A DNA stretch of 46,730 nt from Acidobacteriota bacterium. GTDB lineage: Bacteria > Acidobacteriota > Blastocatellia > HR10. Position 1 is the stretch's first letter; the number at the start of each line of letters is the position of its first letter. Location: the NCBI GenBank assembly GCA_030550025.1, contig JAUQQC010000017.1:1-46730 (forward strand). The letters run 5' to 3'. Both the position numbers and the translations under genes were made by a program. The notes under the pieces were generated by a model. It made no database searches and had not been told where the DNA came from. It saw nothing but the letters and a program-made list of their open reading frames with translations. Of the stretch, positions 10,501-20,569 are shown one piece after another.

Positions 10501-11385
10501 ATGCGGTTCACGATCGCGCTGGCGCAGATTCGGTCCGTTTTGGGGGATGTCTTGCGAAATCTCGCACAGCACCTGGAGGTGATCGCACGGGCGGCCAAGC
10601 AGGGGGCGGATCTCGTCGTCTTCCCGGAACTCTCTCTCACCGGGTACTATCTGGAGGATTTGGTCCCCGATGTCGCGCTTGAGCTGGCGCGCTCGGAGGT
10701 TGTGGCCGCGCTGCGAGAGGCGAGCGCGACGCACCACGTGGACCTTGCGTTCGGCGGGGTCGAAGTCTCGGAGGATTTTCGGTTCTTCAACTCCGCCATA
10801 TACGTGAGCCAGGGAGAGATCATCCACGTCCATCGCAAGCTCTATCTGCCGACCTATGGGATGTTCGATGAGGGGCGCTATTTGGCGCCCGGCGATATCT
10901 TGCGGGCCTTCGACACGCGGCTCGGGCGCATGGGGATGCTCATCTGCGAGGACATGTGGCATCCTTCGTCGGTGTATCTGCTGGCGCAGGATGGCGCGCA
11001 GATCCTCCTCTGTCTCTCGGCCGGTCCCGGACGCGGCGTGCGCGGCGAGACGAAACTCGGCAGCGTCGAAGCCTGGGAGACGATCACGCGTGCGGCGGCG
11101 CAGGCGTATATGCTCTACGTCGTCTACGTGAACCGCGTGGGATTCGAGGACGGCGCCGTGTTCTCCGGAGGATCGGTGATCGTGGATCCGTTCGGGCGTC
11201 CGGTGGTGAGCGCCCCCATGTTGGATGAAGCCGTGCTCGTGGGCGAAGTGGATCTGCAGGAGATTCGACGGGCGCGCACCTTCTACCCCCTCTTGCGCGA
11301 TGAACGATTGGATCTGGTCTTGCGCGAGCTGCGGCGCATTTATGCCCAGCGCTACCATCTCTCCCCCTATGATGGAGGCTTCTGA
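10501..11385 (+). CDS. Nitrilase-family amidase, probable glutaminase subunit of NAD synthetase
   Basis: 294 residues forming one complete carbon-nitrogen hydrolase domain. The catalytic triad is visible: Glu43 in VVFPELSLTGYY, Lys113 in VHRKLYLPTYG and Cys149 in MLICEDMWHPS. This is the pattern of the glutaminase domain of glutamine-dependent NAD synthetase, where it releases ammonia from glutamine. Its last codons overlap the start of nadE by 17 bases, which supports a two-gene form of an enzyme that is usually one fused chain. AAAGGAGGGAC lies before ATG 10501. It could act as an independent amidase, but the overlap argues for partnership. Confidence 0.82.
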   Translation: MRFTIALAQIRSVLGDVLRNLAQHLEVIARAAKQGADLVVFPELSLTGYYLEDLVPDVALELARSEVVAALREASATHHVDLAFGGVEVSEDFRFFNSAIYVSQGEIIHVHRKLYLPTYGMFDEGRYLAPGDILRAFDTRLGRMGMLICEDMWHPSSVYLLAQDGAQILLCLSAGPGRGVRGETKLGSVEAWETITRAAAQAYMLYVVYVNRVGFEDGAVFSGGSVIVDPFGRPVVSAPMLDEAVLVGEVDLQEIRRARTFYPLLRDERLDLVLRELRRIYAQRYHLSPYDGGF

Positions 11386-12220
11386 TATCAGATCGAGGCA
11401 GGCATTGGGGGCGTTCAATCCCGCGCTGGCGGTGGAGCTGCTCGTTCGCTTCATTCGCGAAGAGGTGACGAAAGTCGGGTTCCAACGCGGTGTGCTCGGC
11501 CTCTCCGGAGGCTTGGATTCGGCGGTCGTTGCCCATCTGACGGCGCGCGCGCTCGGGCCGGAGAATACCTACGGAGTGCTCATGCCCTATCGGACGAGCG
11601 ATCCGGCGAGCATATCCGATGCACAGTTGGTCGCCGATCAGTTGGGAATTCGGACGATCTTGGTCGAGATCACGCCGATGGTGGATGCGTATTTCGAGCG
11701 CTTCCCGGACGCCGATCGCGTTCGACGCGGGAACGTCATGGCGCGCATGCGCATGCTGGTCCTGTATGATCTCTCGGCGGCGCTGCGCGCGCTCGTTATC
11801 GGCACGAGCAATAAGACGGAGCTATTGGTCGGCTATGGGACGATCTACGGAGATATGGCGGCAGCGATGTGGCCGCTTGGCGATCTCTATAAGACCGAAG
11901 TGCGACAGCTCGCCGAATACTTGGGCGTTCCGGAGCGCATTCGGCAGAAGCCCCCGACGGCCGATCTCTGGGTCGGACAGTCGGATGAAGAAGAGTTGGG
12001 GATCACCTACGAGGTGCTCGATGCCATTCTCGTCGAACTCGTGGATCGGCGCCTGACTGTAGAGGCGCTCGTGCGCAATGGCTATGAGGAAGCGCTCGTG
12101 CGGCGCGTCGCCGAGATGGTCCGCCGCTCGCACTTCAAGCGGCGAACGCCCCTCTGCCCGAAGATCTCCTCGCGTTCCATCGGGCATGATTTCCGATATA
12201 AGCGCGATTGGGGGAGTTGA
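11369..12220 (+). CDS. nadE: NAD synthetase, ammonia-ligase subunit
   Basis: 283 residues of the N-type ATP pyrophosphatase family. It adenylates deamido-NAD and amidates it to NAD, the last step of NAD synthesis. The PP-loop SGGLDSAVV lies at about 46-54. GTSNKTELLVGYGTIYGDMA and the Asp/Glu-rich TADLWVGQSDEEELG loop are diagnostic. The RRSHFKRRTPLCPKI C-terminus is typical of NadE. The starts at ATG 11369 or 11372 lie inside the end of the nitrilase gene, so translation is probably coupled. The open frame extends upstream to 11225, but that part has no NadE similarity. A hairpin overlaps the stop. Confidence 0.93.
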   Translation: MMEASDIRSRQALGAFNPALAVELLVRFIREEVTKVGFQRGVLGLSGGLDSAVVAHLTARALGPENTYGVLMPYRTSDPASISDAQLVADQLGIRTILVEITPMVDAYFERFPDADRVRRGNVMARMRMLVLYDLSAALRALVIGTSNKTELLVGYGTIYGDMAAAMWPLGDLYKTEVRQLAEYLGVPERIRQKPPTADLWVGQSDEEELGITYEVLDAILVELVDRRLTVEALVRNGYEEALVRRVAEMVRRSHFKRRTPLCPKISSRSIGHDFRYKRDWGS

Positions 12221-12250
12221 ACGCGGGCGCGATGGCTTTCCTTCAACCCC
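12211..12250. terminator. Hairpin between convergent nadE and rdgB
   Basis: GGGG-A-GTTGAA (12211-12221) pairs with TTCAACCCC (12242-12250), leaving one bulged A. It overlaps the nadE stop and lies just past the rdgB stop, so it could terminate both genes. There is no long T tract. Confidence 0.45.
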
Positions 12251-12255
12251 TTCCG

Positions 12256-12867
12256 TTATTCGGTTCCCCGAGCGCCGGAGCGGCTGAGCCACTGTAGGAG
12301 GAAATCGCGGAGTTGTCGGAAGGCCCGGCCGCGATGGCTCACAGCGGATTTCTCGACGCGGGTCAGTTCGGCGAAGGTCTTCCCTAGGGGAGGATACTCG
12401 AAGACGGGATCGAAGCCGAAGCCGTTTGATCCGGAAGGTTCCAAGCGGATTTTCCCGCGCACTTCTCCGACGAACGTGCGCTCCAGCCCTGGACCGACAA
12501 GCGCCGCCACGCAGACGAAGCGCGCCGTGCGCCGCTTCGCCGGAACATCGCGCAACTCCGCCAGCAATCGGGCGATGCGCTCGGCATCGCTTCGCCCATA
12601 TCGGGCGGAGAGGAGACCGGGAGCCCCTCCCAAAGCCTCGACTTCGAGCCCGGAATCTTCGGCCACCGTGAGCAGCCCCGTCCGCTCGTGAAAGAACCGA
12701 GCTTTCAAGAGGGCGTTCTCCTCAAACGTCGTGCCCGATTCGGCGACCTCGGGAAGCTGCGGGAAATCGTCCAATCCGACCAATTCCAGCGGGAGATCAG
12801 CGAGCAGCTCTCGAATCTCCGCCCACTTCCCGCGATTCCGCGTCGCGATGAGCAACTTCTGGCGCAT
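12256..12867 (-). CDS. rdgB: XTP/dITP pyrophosphatase (RdgB/HAM1 family)
   Basis: 203 residues. It hydrolyses non-canonical purine triphosphates (dITP, XTP) to monophosphates and so keeps them out of DNA and RNA. Family landmarks are in order: LLIATRNRGKWAEI at the N-terminus, TTFEENALLKA, VAEDSGLEVEALGGAPGL, then SGSNGFGFDPVF and SAVSHRGRAF near the C-terminus. The ATG at 12867 fits the family start exactly, whereas the frame stays open far upstream without homology. It lies 65 bases downstream of the EF-G-like gene on the same strand and may be co-transcribed with it. Confidence 0.94.
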   Translation of the reverse strand: MRQKLLIATRNRGKWAEIRELLADLPLELVGLDDFPQLPEVAESGTTFEENALLKARFFHERTGLLTVAEDSGLEVEALGGAPGLLSARYGRSDAERIARLLAELRDVPAKRRTARFVCVAALVGPGLERTFVGEVRGKIRLEPSGSNGFGFDPVFEYPPLGKTFAELTRVEKSAVSHRGRAFRQLRDFLLQWLSRSGARGTE

Positions 12868-12932
12868 TGCCGATCCCGCAACCAAAGCGGGAGACACCGG
12901 GCCGAACTTCGACGTGCCCCTGTGCCCGCCTG

Positions 12933-15038
12933 TTATTCTTCCTCCGCCTTGACACGGCCTTCGGCGCGCGCTTCGGCGATGATCTTTTGGGCGATGTGAG
13001 GCGGCACTTCGTCGTAGTGCGACAGCTCCATCGTATACGTGCCGCGCGCTCCCGTGAGCGAGTTGAGCGTGGATTGATACGTGAGCATCTCGGCCAGCGG
13101 GACTTGCGCCCGGATGACCTGCTGCTTGCCGCGCGCTTCCATCCCGAGGATACGACCGCGACGCGCGTTCAAGTCGCCGATGACATCGCCGGCGCATTCC
13201 TGTGGGACGACGACCTCCACGTGCATGATGGGCTCCAGCAGCACGGGATTGGCCTTCTCCATGGCGATACGAAAGGCCTTGATCCCTGCCAACTTGAAGG
13301 ACAATTCGTCGGAATCCACCGGGTGCGTCTGCCCGTCAATCAACTCGACGCGGAAATCCACGACAGGATAACCGGCCAGAGGCCCGTTCTGTGCGGCTTC
13401 GAGGATGCCCTTTTCGACGGCCGGGCGAAATTGCTGCGGGATCACGCCGCCGAAGATCTTATCCACGAACTCGAAGCCTGCGCCGCGCGGCAGTGGCTCG
13501 AAGATGCAGACACAATCGCCGAACTGGCCGCGTCCGCCCGTCTGCTTCTTATGCCGACCGTGCGCTTCGACGCGGTTTTTGAACGTCTCGCGATAGGGGA
13601 CTTTCGGGAGCTTCAGCGTCACATCCACGCCGTAGCGTTTCTTGAGTCGGGCGACCACGGTCTCGATGTGGAGCTGTCCGGTCCCTGAAAGGAGGAAGTC
13701 CTTCGTCTGCGGATCTCGCTCAAAGCGCAGCGCGAGGTCTTCTTCAAGCAGCCGATGCAACGCCGCCGAGAGCTTATCCTCGTCCGCTCGTGACTTCGGC
13801 TCAATGGCGAAGGCGATGGCCGGTTGCGGGAACGCGATCGGCTCATAGACGATCGGCGCCGCTTTGTCGGCGAACGTGTCATTGGTCTGCGTCTCGCGCA
13901 GTTTCGTGACGGCCCCGATGTCGCCGGCGTGCAGCTCCGGGACCTTCTCGAGCTGCTTGCCCTGAACGACGTGCAGTGGGCCGAGCCGCTCCTGAATGCC
14001 CTTGGTCATGTTGTAGGCCGTCATGTCCGAGCGCATGACGCCCGAATAGACCTTGAAGAGCGTGATGCGTCCGGCGAAGGGATCGGCGATCGTCTTGAAG
14101 ACGAAAGCGGAATACGGCGCCTCATCCGAGATCGGGCGTTCGATCACCGGCGCCTCGGCCTCGATGCCGGCGCGCCCGCGGACCGTGTGAAAATCCGTCG
14201 GCGCCGGCGCATATCGCACGAGGGCATCCAGAAGGGGCTGAATGCCGATGTTCCAATAGGCCGAAGCAGCGAAGACCGGGAAGAGCCGCTTCTCCAAGAT
14301 GGCTCTTCGGATGCCTGTGAGCAAGTCTTCCTCCGAGAGCGTTCCTTCGGCGAAGAATTTCTCCAACAGTTCGTCCGAACTCTCGGCCACCATCTCGATG
14401 ATGGCCTCGCGGCGCGCTTCGATCTCATCGCTCAGCTCAGCCGGAGGATCCGTCTCCACGAATTTCCCGCTCCCATCGTTCTGGAAGCGATAAGCGCGGC
14501 GCGCGATCACATCCACCACGCCGGAGAAGTCACGCTCCTTGCCGATCGGGATTTGGAAGGGAATAGCCGCGCGACCAAACGCTTCCACGATCGCCTTTAA
14601 GGCGGCGTCGAAGTCCGCGCGCTCGCGATCCAGCTTATTGATGAGGAGGATACGGGGCGTGCCGAACTCCTCCGCATAGCTCCAGGCTTTCTCGGTCTGC
14701 ACCTGTACGCCCTCGACGGCATCCACAACGACCACTGCCACATCGGCCACGCGCATGGCGCCGCGCGCATCATGGATGAAGGCTTGATAGCCGGGCGTAT
14801 CGAGGAGGTTGATTTTCGTCCCCTTCCACTCCAAGTGGGCGAGCGCCGTGTGCATGGTGATCTTGCGCTCGATCTCATCCTCATCGTAATCGGTCACCGT
14901 CGTGCCCTCGTCCACGCGCCCCAGTCGTGGGGTGACGCCCGCATCGAAGAGCATGGCGGAGACGAGCGAGGTCTTCCCAGCATCTCCATGTCCGACGACG
15001 GCGACGTTTCGGATCTCCGCTCCCATGTAGATCTTCAT
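12933..15038 (-). CDS. fusA2: Elongation factor G paralogue (EF-G-like GTPase)
   Basis: 701 residues with the full EF-G layout: G domain (P-loop GHGDAGKTS at 16-24, NKLDRERADF), domain II, then domains III-V with a GRGQFGDC-type segment in domain IV (KKQTGGRGQFGD). The switch II motif reads DTPGYQAF (80-87), so the catalytic histidine of DTPGHVDF is replaced by Tyr84. LepA in this window keeps the histidine. Tyr at this site marks the EF-G-like/EF-G2 group, whose role is not settled and which is generally additional to the main EF-G. ATG 15038 follows a GAGAGGGGC site. Confidence 0.88.
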   Translation of the reverse strand: MKIYMGAEIRNVAVVGHGDAGKTSLVSAMLFDAGVTPRLGRVDEGTTVTDYDEDEIERKITMHTALAHLEWKGTKINLLDTPGYQAFIHDARGAMRVADVAVVVVDAVEGVQVQTEKAWSYAEEFGTPRILLINKLDRERADFDAALKAIVEAFGRAAIPFQIPIGKERDFSGVVDVIARRAYRFQNDGSGKFVETDPPAELSDEIEARREAIIEMVAESSDELLEKFFAEGTLSEEDLLTGIRRAILEKRLFPVFAASAYWNIGIQPLLDALVRYAPAPTDFHTVRGRAGIEAEAPVIERPISDEAPYSAFVFKTIADPFAGRITLFKVYSGVMRSDMTAYNMTKGIQERLGPLHVVQGKQLEKVPELHAGDIGAVTKLRETQTNDTFADKAAPIVYEPIAFPQPAIAFAIEPKSRADEDKLSAALHRLLEEDLALRFERDPQTKDFLLSGTGQLHIETVVARLKKRYGVDVTLKLPKVPYRETFKNRVEAHGRHKKQTGGRGQFGDCVCIFEPLPRGAGFEFVDKIFGGVIPQQFRPAVEKGILEAAQNGPLAGYPVVDFRVELIDGQTHPVDSDELSFKLAGIKAFRIAMEKANPVLLEPIMHVEVVVPQECAGDVIGDLNARRGRILGMEARGKQQVIRAQVPLAEMLTYQSTLNSLTGARGTYTMELSHYDEVPPHIAQKIIAEARAEGRVKAEEE

Positions 15039-15077
15039 CGGTTGCCCCTCTCCCTCGATGCGAGATTCCGTGCGAAG

Positions 15078-15091
15078 TGCTAAATTTAGCA
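15078..15091. promoter_or_regulatory. Perfect palindrome at the EF-G-like promoter
   Basis: TGCTAAATTTAGCA reads the same on both strands and is strikingly AT-rich for this genome. It overlaps the -10 box of the minus-strand promoter, the expected place for a repressor operator. Confidence 0.5.
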
Positions 15092-15116
15092 TACTCGACG
15101 ATTCGCGCAAGATCAA
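15088..15116 (-). promoter_or_regulatory. Candidate promoter of the EF-G-like gene
   Basis: On the minus strand TTGATC (15111-15116), 17 bases, then TATGCT (15088-15093). Initiation would be near 15081, giving a leader of about 43 bases. Confidence 0.65.
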
Positions 15117-15156
15117 AAGCGCGGTGGCGGGTGGGGAGGTCCGAAAGGGGGAAGTT

Positions 15157-15185
15157 TTGACGCTCCCCGCTTGATCTGCTATAGT
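15157..15185 (+). promoter_or_regulatory. Promoter of the ROK kinase-lepA pair
   Basis: TTGACG (15157-15162), 17 bases, then TATAGT (15180-15185), close to consensus. A ribosome site AGGAAGG (15201-15207) follows before ATG 15212. Confidence 0.85.
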
Positions 15186-15211
15186 GGTGAAAATCGGCGT
15201 AGGAAGGCGTT

Positions 15212-16177
15212 ATGGACCAGGGAACCATCTACATGGGGGTCGACGTCAGCGCGACGACCGTCAAAGCGGCGCTCGTGAATGCTGAGGGGGAGATTTACGA
15301 GATCACGCAGGAAGCCGTCGGCGAGGATCCGGCCGCCGTCTTGGACAGCATCTGCCGATCTGTCGAGCGCTTGCAAGGGCGGGCGAGCGAGCGCCACTGG
15401 CCCATTCGGGGCGTCGGCGTGGGCGTCCCCGGATTGGTGAATGCGCGCACGCAGCGCGTGGAGGCGGCGCCGAATCTCCCCTCGCTCGTGAAGGTGAACG
15501 TCGCCGAGGCGGTCGCTGAGCGGGTGAGCTGCCCGGTGCTCATCGAGAACGACGCGAACATGGCCGCCTACGGTGAGTTCGTCTGCGGAGCCGCTCGCGG
15601 TCGCGCCAATGTGATCTATATCGCCTTGGGGACGGGGATCGGCGCTGGGCTCATCTGCGAGGGGCGACTCTATCGCGGCGCGCTCGGATTCGCCGGAGAA
15701 TTCGGGCACACGACCGTCGATCCGGATGGCTTGCCCTGCCGCTGCGGAAATCGCGGTTGTTTGGAGACGATCGCCTCCGGCCCCAATATCGTGCGGCGCG
15801 CGCGCGAGCGGCTCTTTCGCGATCGCAGCTCCTCGCTCTCGCGATTGGCCGCGCCGGGCAAAGGGGAGTTGACGCCCGAACGCATCGCCGCTGAAGCGCT
15901 CAGTGGCGATGACTTCTCGCTCATGATCCTGGAACAGACGGGGAAGTGGATCGGAATCGCTGTAGCCAACGTCCTCAACCTCCTCAATCTCGATATGGTC
16001 GTGCTGGGAGGCGGCGTCATGGTCGCGGGGGAATTGCTCTTGAATCCCATCATCGCCGAGGTCAAACGGCGCGCGTTCTCGGCCATGGTCGCGCATTGTG
16101 AGATCGTCGCGTCGCTGCTCGGCGGACAGGCGGGTGTCATTGGCAGCGCCATGCTCGCGCGCGATACGTTCCAGTAG
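15212..16177 (+). CDS. ROK-family sugar kinase, probable glucokinase
   Basis: 321 residues. ROK kinases phosphorylate glucose or related hexoses with ATP at the start of glycolysis. The N-terminal phosphate loop is GVDVSATTVKAAL. ENDANMAAYGE holds the catalytic Asp114. GTGIGAGLI is the second phosphate motif, and EFGHTTVDPDG with CRCGNRGCLE gives the ROK zinc site. There is no N-terminal helix-turn-helix, so it is an enzyme rather than a NagC-type repressor. LepA starts six bases after its stop, suggesting one transcript. Glucose is the likeliest substrate but N-acetylmannosamine or fructose cannot be excluded. Confidence 0.88.
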   Translation: MDQGTIYMGVDVSATTVKAALVNAEGEIYEITQEAVGEDPAAVLDSICRSVERLQGRASERHWPIRGVGVGVPGLVNARTQRVEAAPNLPSLVKVNVAEAVAERVSCPVLIENDANMAAYGEFVCGAARGRANVIYIALGTGIGAGLICEGRLYRGALGFAGEFGHTTVDPDGLPCRCGNRGCLETIASGPNIVRRARERLFRDRSSSLSRLAAPGKGELTPERIAAEALSGDDFSLMILEQTGKWIGIAVANVLNLLNLDMVVLGGGVMVAGELLLNPIIAEVKRRAFSAMVAHCEIVASLLGGQAGVIGSAMLARDTFQ

Positions 16178-16183
16178 TCGGAG

Positions 16184-18001
<1,818 letters not shown>

Positions 18002-18004
18002 CCG

Positions 18005-20569
18005 TCACTCTGTGCGCGCTTCGAGGGCGCGTTTCAGTTCGTAGAGGGTCGTCAGCGCTTCGATTGGGGTGAGGGCATCCAGGTCCAGGCGCTTCAGGCG
18101 CTCGGCAATCTCTCGAAGGGGGGAAGAGGAATAGTCAGCCGGCGACTCGGCCACGTGGCGTCGCTCGTGCGCCTCGTATTCGGCGAGCAGTTCCTCGGCG
18201 CGATGCACGACCGGGCGCGGCAATCCCGCCAGCCGAGCGACCTGCACGCCATAGCTGCGCGTCGCGCGTCCGGGCACGACGCGGTGCAGGAATCGCAGTT
18301 GCCCATCCTCTTCGGCCACGAGGACGTGCAGGTTCTTCACCCGAGGCAGAATCCCCTCCAGCTCCGTCAGTTCGTGAAAGTGCGTGGCGAAGAGCGTCCG
18401 CGCGCGCGCCCGCGGATGATTGTGGAGATATTCGATCACGGCGCGCGCCAGGGCCAGGCCATCGTAGGTGCTCGTCCCTCGCCCGATCTCATCGAAGAGG
18501 ATGAGTGAGCGTGGCGTCGCCTGATGCAAGATCGTCGCCGTCTCCATCATCTCGACGAAGAAGCTCGAGCGACCCTGAGCGATATAATCCTCTGAACCGA
18601 AGCGATAGAAGAGGCGATCGGTCACGCCGATGAGGGCCTCCTCGGCCGGGACGAAGCTGCCGATTTGAGCGAGCAGCACGATGAGGGCGACTTGGCGGAG
18701 ATACGTGGATTTGCCGGAGAGATTCGGGCCGGTGAGGATGAGGATCTGCGCCTCTTCGGTCGAGAGGATCGTATCATTCGGGACGAAGTGCCCGGCAGGC
18801 AGGGCGCGCTCGACGACCGGATGCCGTCCCCCGCGAATGGCGATTCGCGGTTCGGCGACAAGCTGCGGACGCATGTAGCCATAGGCGGCGGCGACTTCCG
18901 CCAACGTCGCCAACACATCCAGCTCGCCGAGCGCGCGCGCCGTCCGCAGGATGTCCGTGCGCCGCTCTGCCACTCGTGCGCAGAGCTGTCGGAAGAGGCC
19001 CGCTTCGAGTTCCCGAATCCGTTCCTCCGCGTGGGCGACGACCGTCTCGTGCTCCTTCAACTCGAGCGTGAAGAACCGTTCGGCGCCGACCAGCGTCTGC
19101 TTGCGAATGTAATCGGGCGGGACCAGATGCAGGTTGGGCTTGGTGACCTCGATGTAGTAACCGAAGACCTTGTTATATCCGACCTTGAGCGAGCGGATTC
19201 CCGTGCGGGCGCGTTCGCGAGCTTCGAGATCGGCCAGATACGCCCTTCCGTTTTTGAGGAGCGCGCGCAGGTCATCCAGCTCCTTGGAGAACCCTGCCTT
19301 AATGACACCTCCCTGTTCAACGGCGGGCGGCGGATCTTCGACGAGCGTCTCGGCGATGAGCTGCGCGATCTCCTCAAGAGGGGCGATCTCCTCAAGCCAA
19401 GGGCGCAGCGGCGGCGGAGATTCGGCGAAGAGCGCGCCGATGGTGGAGATCGCGCGCGCGCTGCGGCCCAGAGCGACGACCTCGCGCGGCGTGGCCGATC
19501 CGCTTTTCACCCGTCCGATCACTCGTTCCACGTCGGCGAGCTGCCCAAGCTGTGCCCGAAATTCCCGGCGAAGGCCATCCCGTTCGAAGAACCATTGGAC
19601 TGCTTCCTGACGTGCGCGCAAGGCCGTGAGGTCCACCAGTGGATGCCGCAGCCACTGCTTCAGCCGGCGACTCCCCATCGGCGTGATCGTGCGATCCAAG
19701 ACGGACACGAGCGACCCTTCCGTCGTCCCCGCGCGACTCTGAAAGATCTCCAAGTGAGCGATCGTATGCGGATCGAGGGCCATGAAGGCCTCGAGCGCAT
19801 ATGTGCTCAAGCGATCGAGTTGCTCGACCAGACGGGGTTGCGTCCGTCGAAGATAGTGCAGGATGGCCCCAGCGGCGCGGATCGCCAGCGGAGGCATCCC
19901 CAGTGGGATCGCGCCCAAGTGCTCGCCGAGCGCGCGGTGGCTGACGTCCGTTGCGAACGCCTCATCCTCCAGCGGCGTGACCGTGGCCGCGCGCCCCAAG
20001 GTGAAGGCGAGGATTTTCGCTCCTTCCGTCTCCGCGACGCTGCGGGGGACGAGGACCTCGGCCGGCCCCAAGCGCGTCAACTCTTCCCAGGCCTGTTCGC
20101 GCGCGGCTTCGGTCGCCGCGAATTCCCCGGTTGTGATCTCCACAACGGCTAATCCGGCGCGCGTGCCTTCAGCGAGGAAGCTCGCCAGGTAATTGCTGGC
20201 GCGCTCCTCTAGCAGCGCCGGCTCGGTGAGCGTCCCCGGCGTCACCACGCGCGTGACGTCGCGATGGATGAGCCGCCGGCCCGGAGGCGTCAGTTGCTCG
20301 CAGATGGCGACCTTGTACCCCTTCTGGATCAGCTTGCTCAAATGATGCGTGAGCGAGGCGATGGGGATCCCGGCCAGCGGCACGCGCAGGGTCTTGCCCA
20401 TGTATTTCGTCGTCAGCACTAACCCCAACTCGCGCGAGAGCGTGACGGCGTCTTCATCGAAGGCTTCGAAGAAATCCCCCACCTGAAAGAGGACGAGCAT
20501 GTCCGGATAGCGGCGCTTGATCTCCAGATACTGTCGGCGCAGCGGTGGCGTCAGGTGAGGATCCCGCAT
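18005..20569 (-). CDS. mutS: DNA mismatch repair protein MutS
   Basis: 854 residues, the normal MutS1 length. The mismatch-binding N-terminal domain has VGDFFEAF, retaining the Phe-x-Glu motif that stacks on the mispair. The connector, lever and clamp domains follow. The ATPase domain has Walker A GPNLSGKSTYLRQ, a Walker B in LILFDEIGRGTSTYDG and the ATHFHELTEL segment. The C-terminus ends in a short helix-turn-helix region with LDLDALTPIEAL, which is common in MutS1. Its start overlaps the upstream Mrr_N-like gene by 19 bases, so translation is probably coupled. No mutL lies in the window. Confidence 0.96.
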   Translation of the reverse strand: MRDPHLTPPLRRQYLEIKRRYPDMLVLFQVGDFFEAFDEDAVTLSRELGLVLTTKYMGKTLRVPLAGIPIASLTHHLSKLIQKGYKVAICEQLTPPGRRLIHRDVTRVVTPGTLTEPALLEERASNYLASFLAEGTRAGLAVVEITTGEFAATEAAREQAWEELTRLGPAEVLVPRSVAETEGAKILAFTLGRAATVTPLEDEAFATDVSHRALGEHLGAIPLGMPPLAIRAAGAILHYLRRTQPRLVEQLDRLSTYALEAFMALDPHTIAHLEIFQSRAGTTEGSLVSVLDRTITPMGSRRLKQWLRHPLVDLTALRARQEAVQWFFERDGLRREFRAQLGQLADVERVIGRVKSGSATPREVVALGRSARAISTIGALFAESPPPLRPWLEEIAPLEEIAQLIAETLVEDPPPAVEQGGVIKAGFSKELDDLRALLKNGRAYLADLEARERARTGIRSLKVGYNKVFGYYIEVTKPNLHLVPPDYIRKQTLVGAERFFTLELKEHETVVAHAEERIRELEAGLFRQLCARVAERRTDILRTARALGELDVLATLAEVAAAYGYMRPQLVAEPRIAIRGGRHPVVERALPAGHFVPNDTILSTEEAQILILTGPNLSGKSTYLRQVALIVLLAQIGSFVPAEEALIGVTDRLFYRFGSEDYIAQGRSSFFVEMMETATILHQATPRSLILFDEIGRGTSTYDGLALARAVIEYLHNHPRARARTLFATHFHELTELEGILPRVKNLHVLVAEEDGQLRFLHRVVPGRATRSYGVQVARLAGLPRPVVHRAEELLAEYEAHERRHVAESPADYSSSPLREIAERLKRLDLDALTPIEALTTLYELKRALEARTE

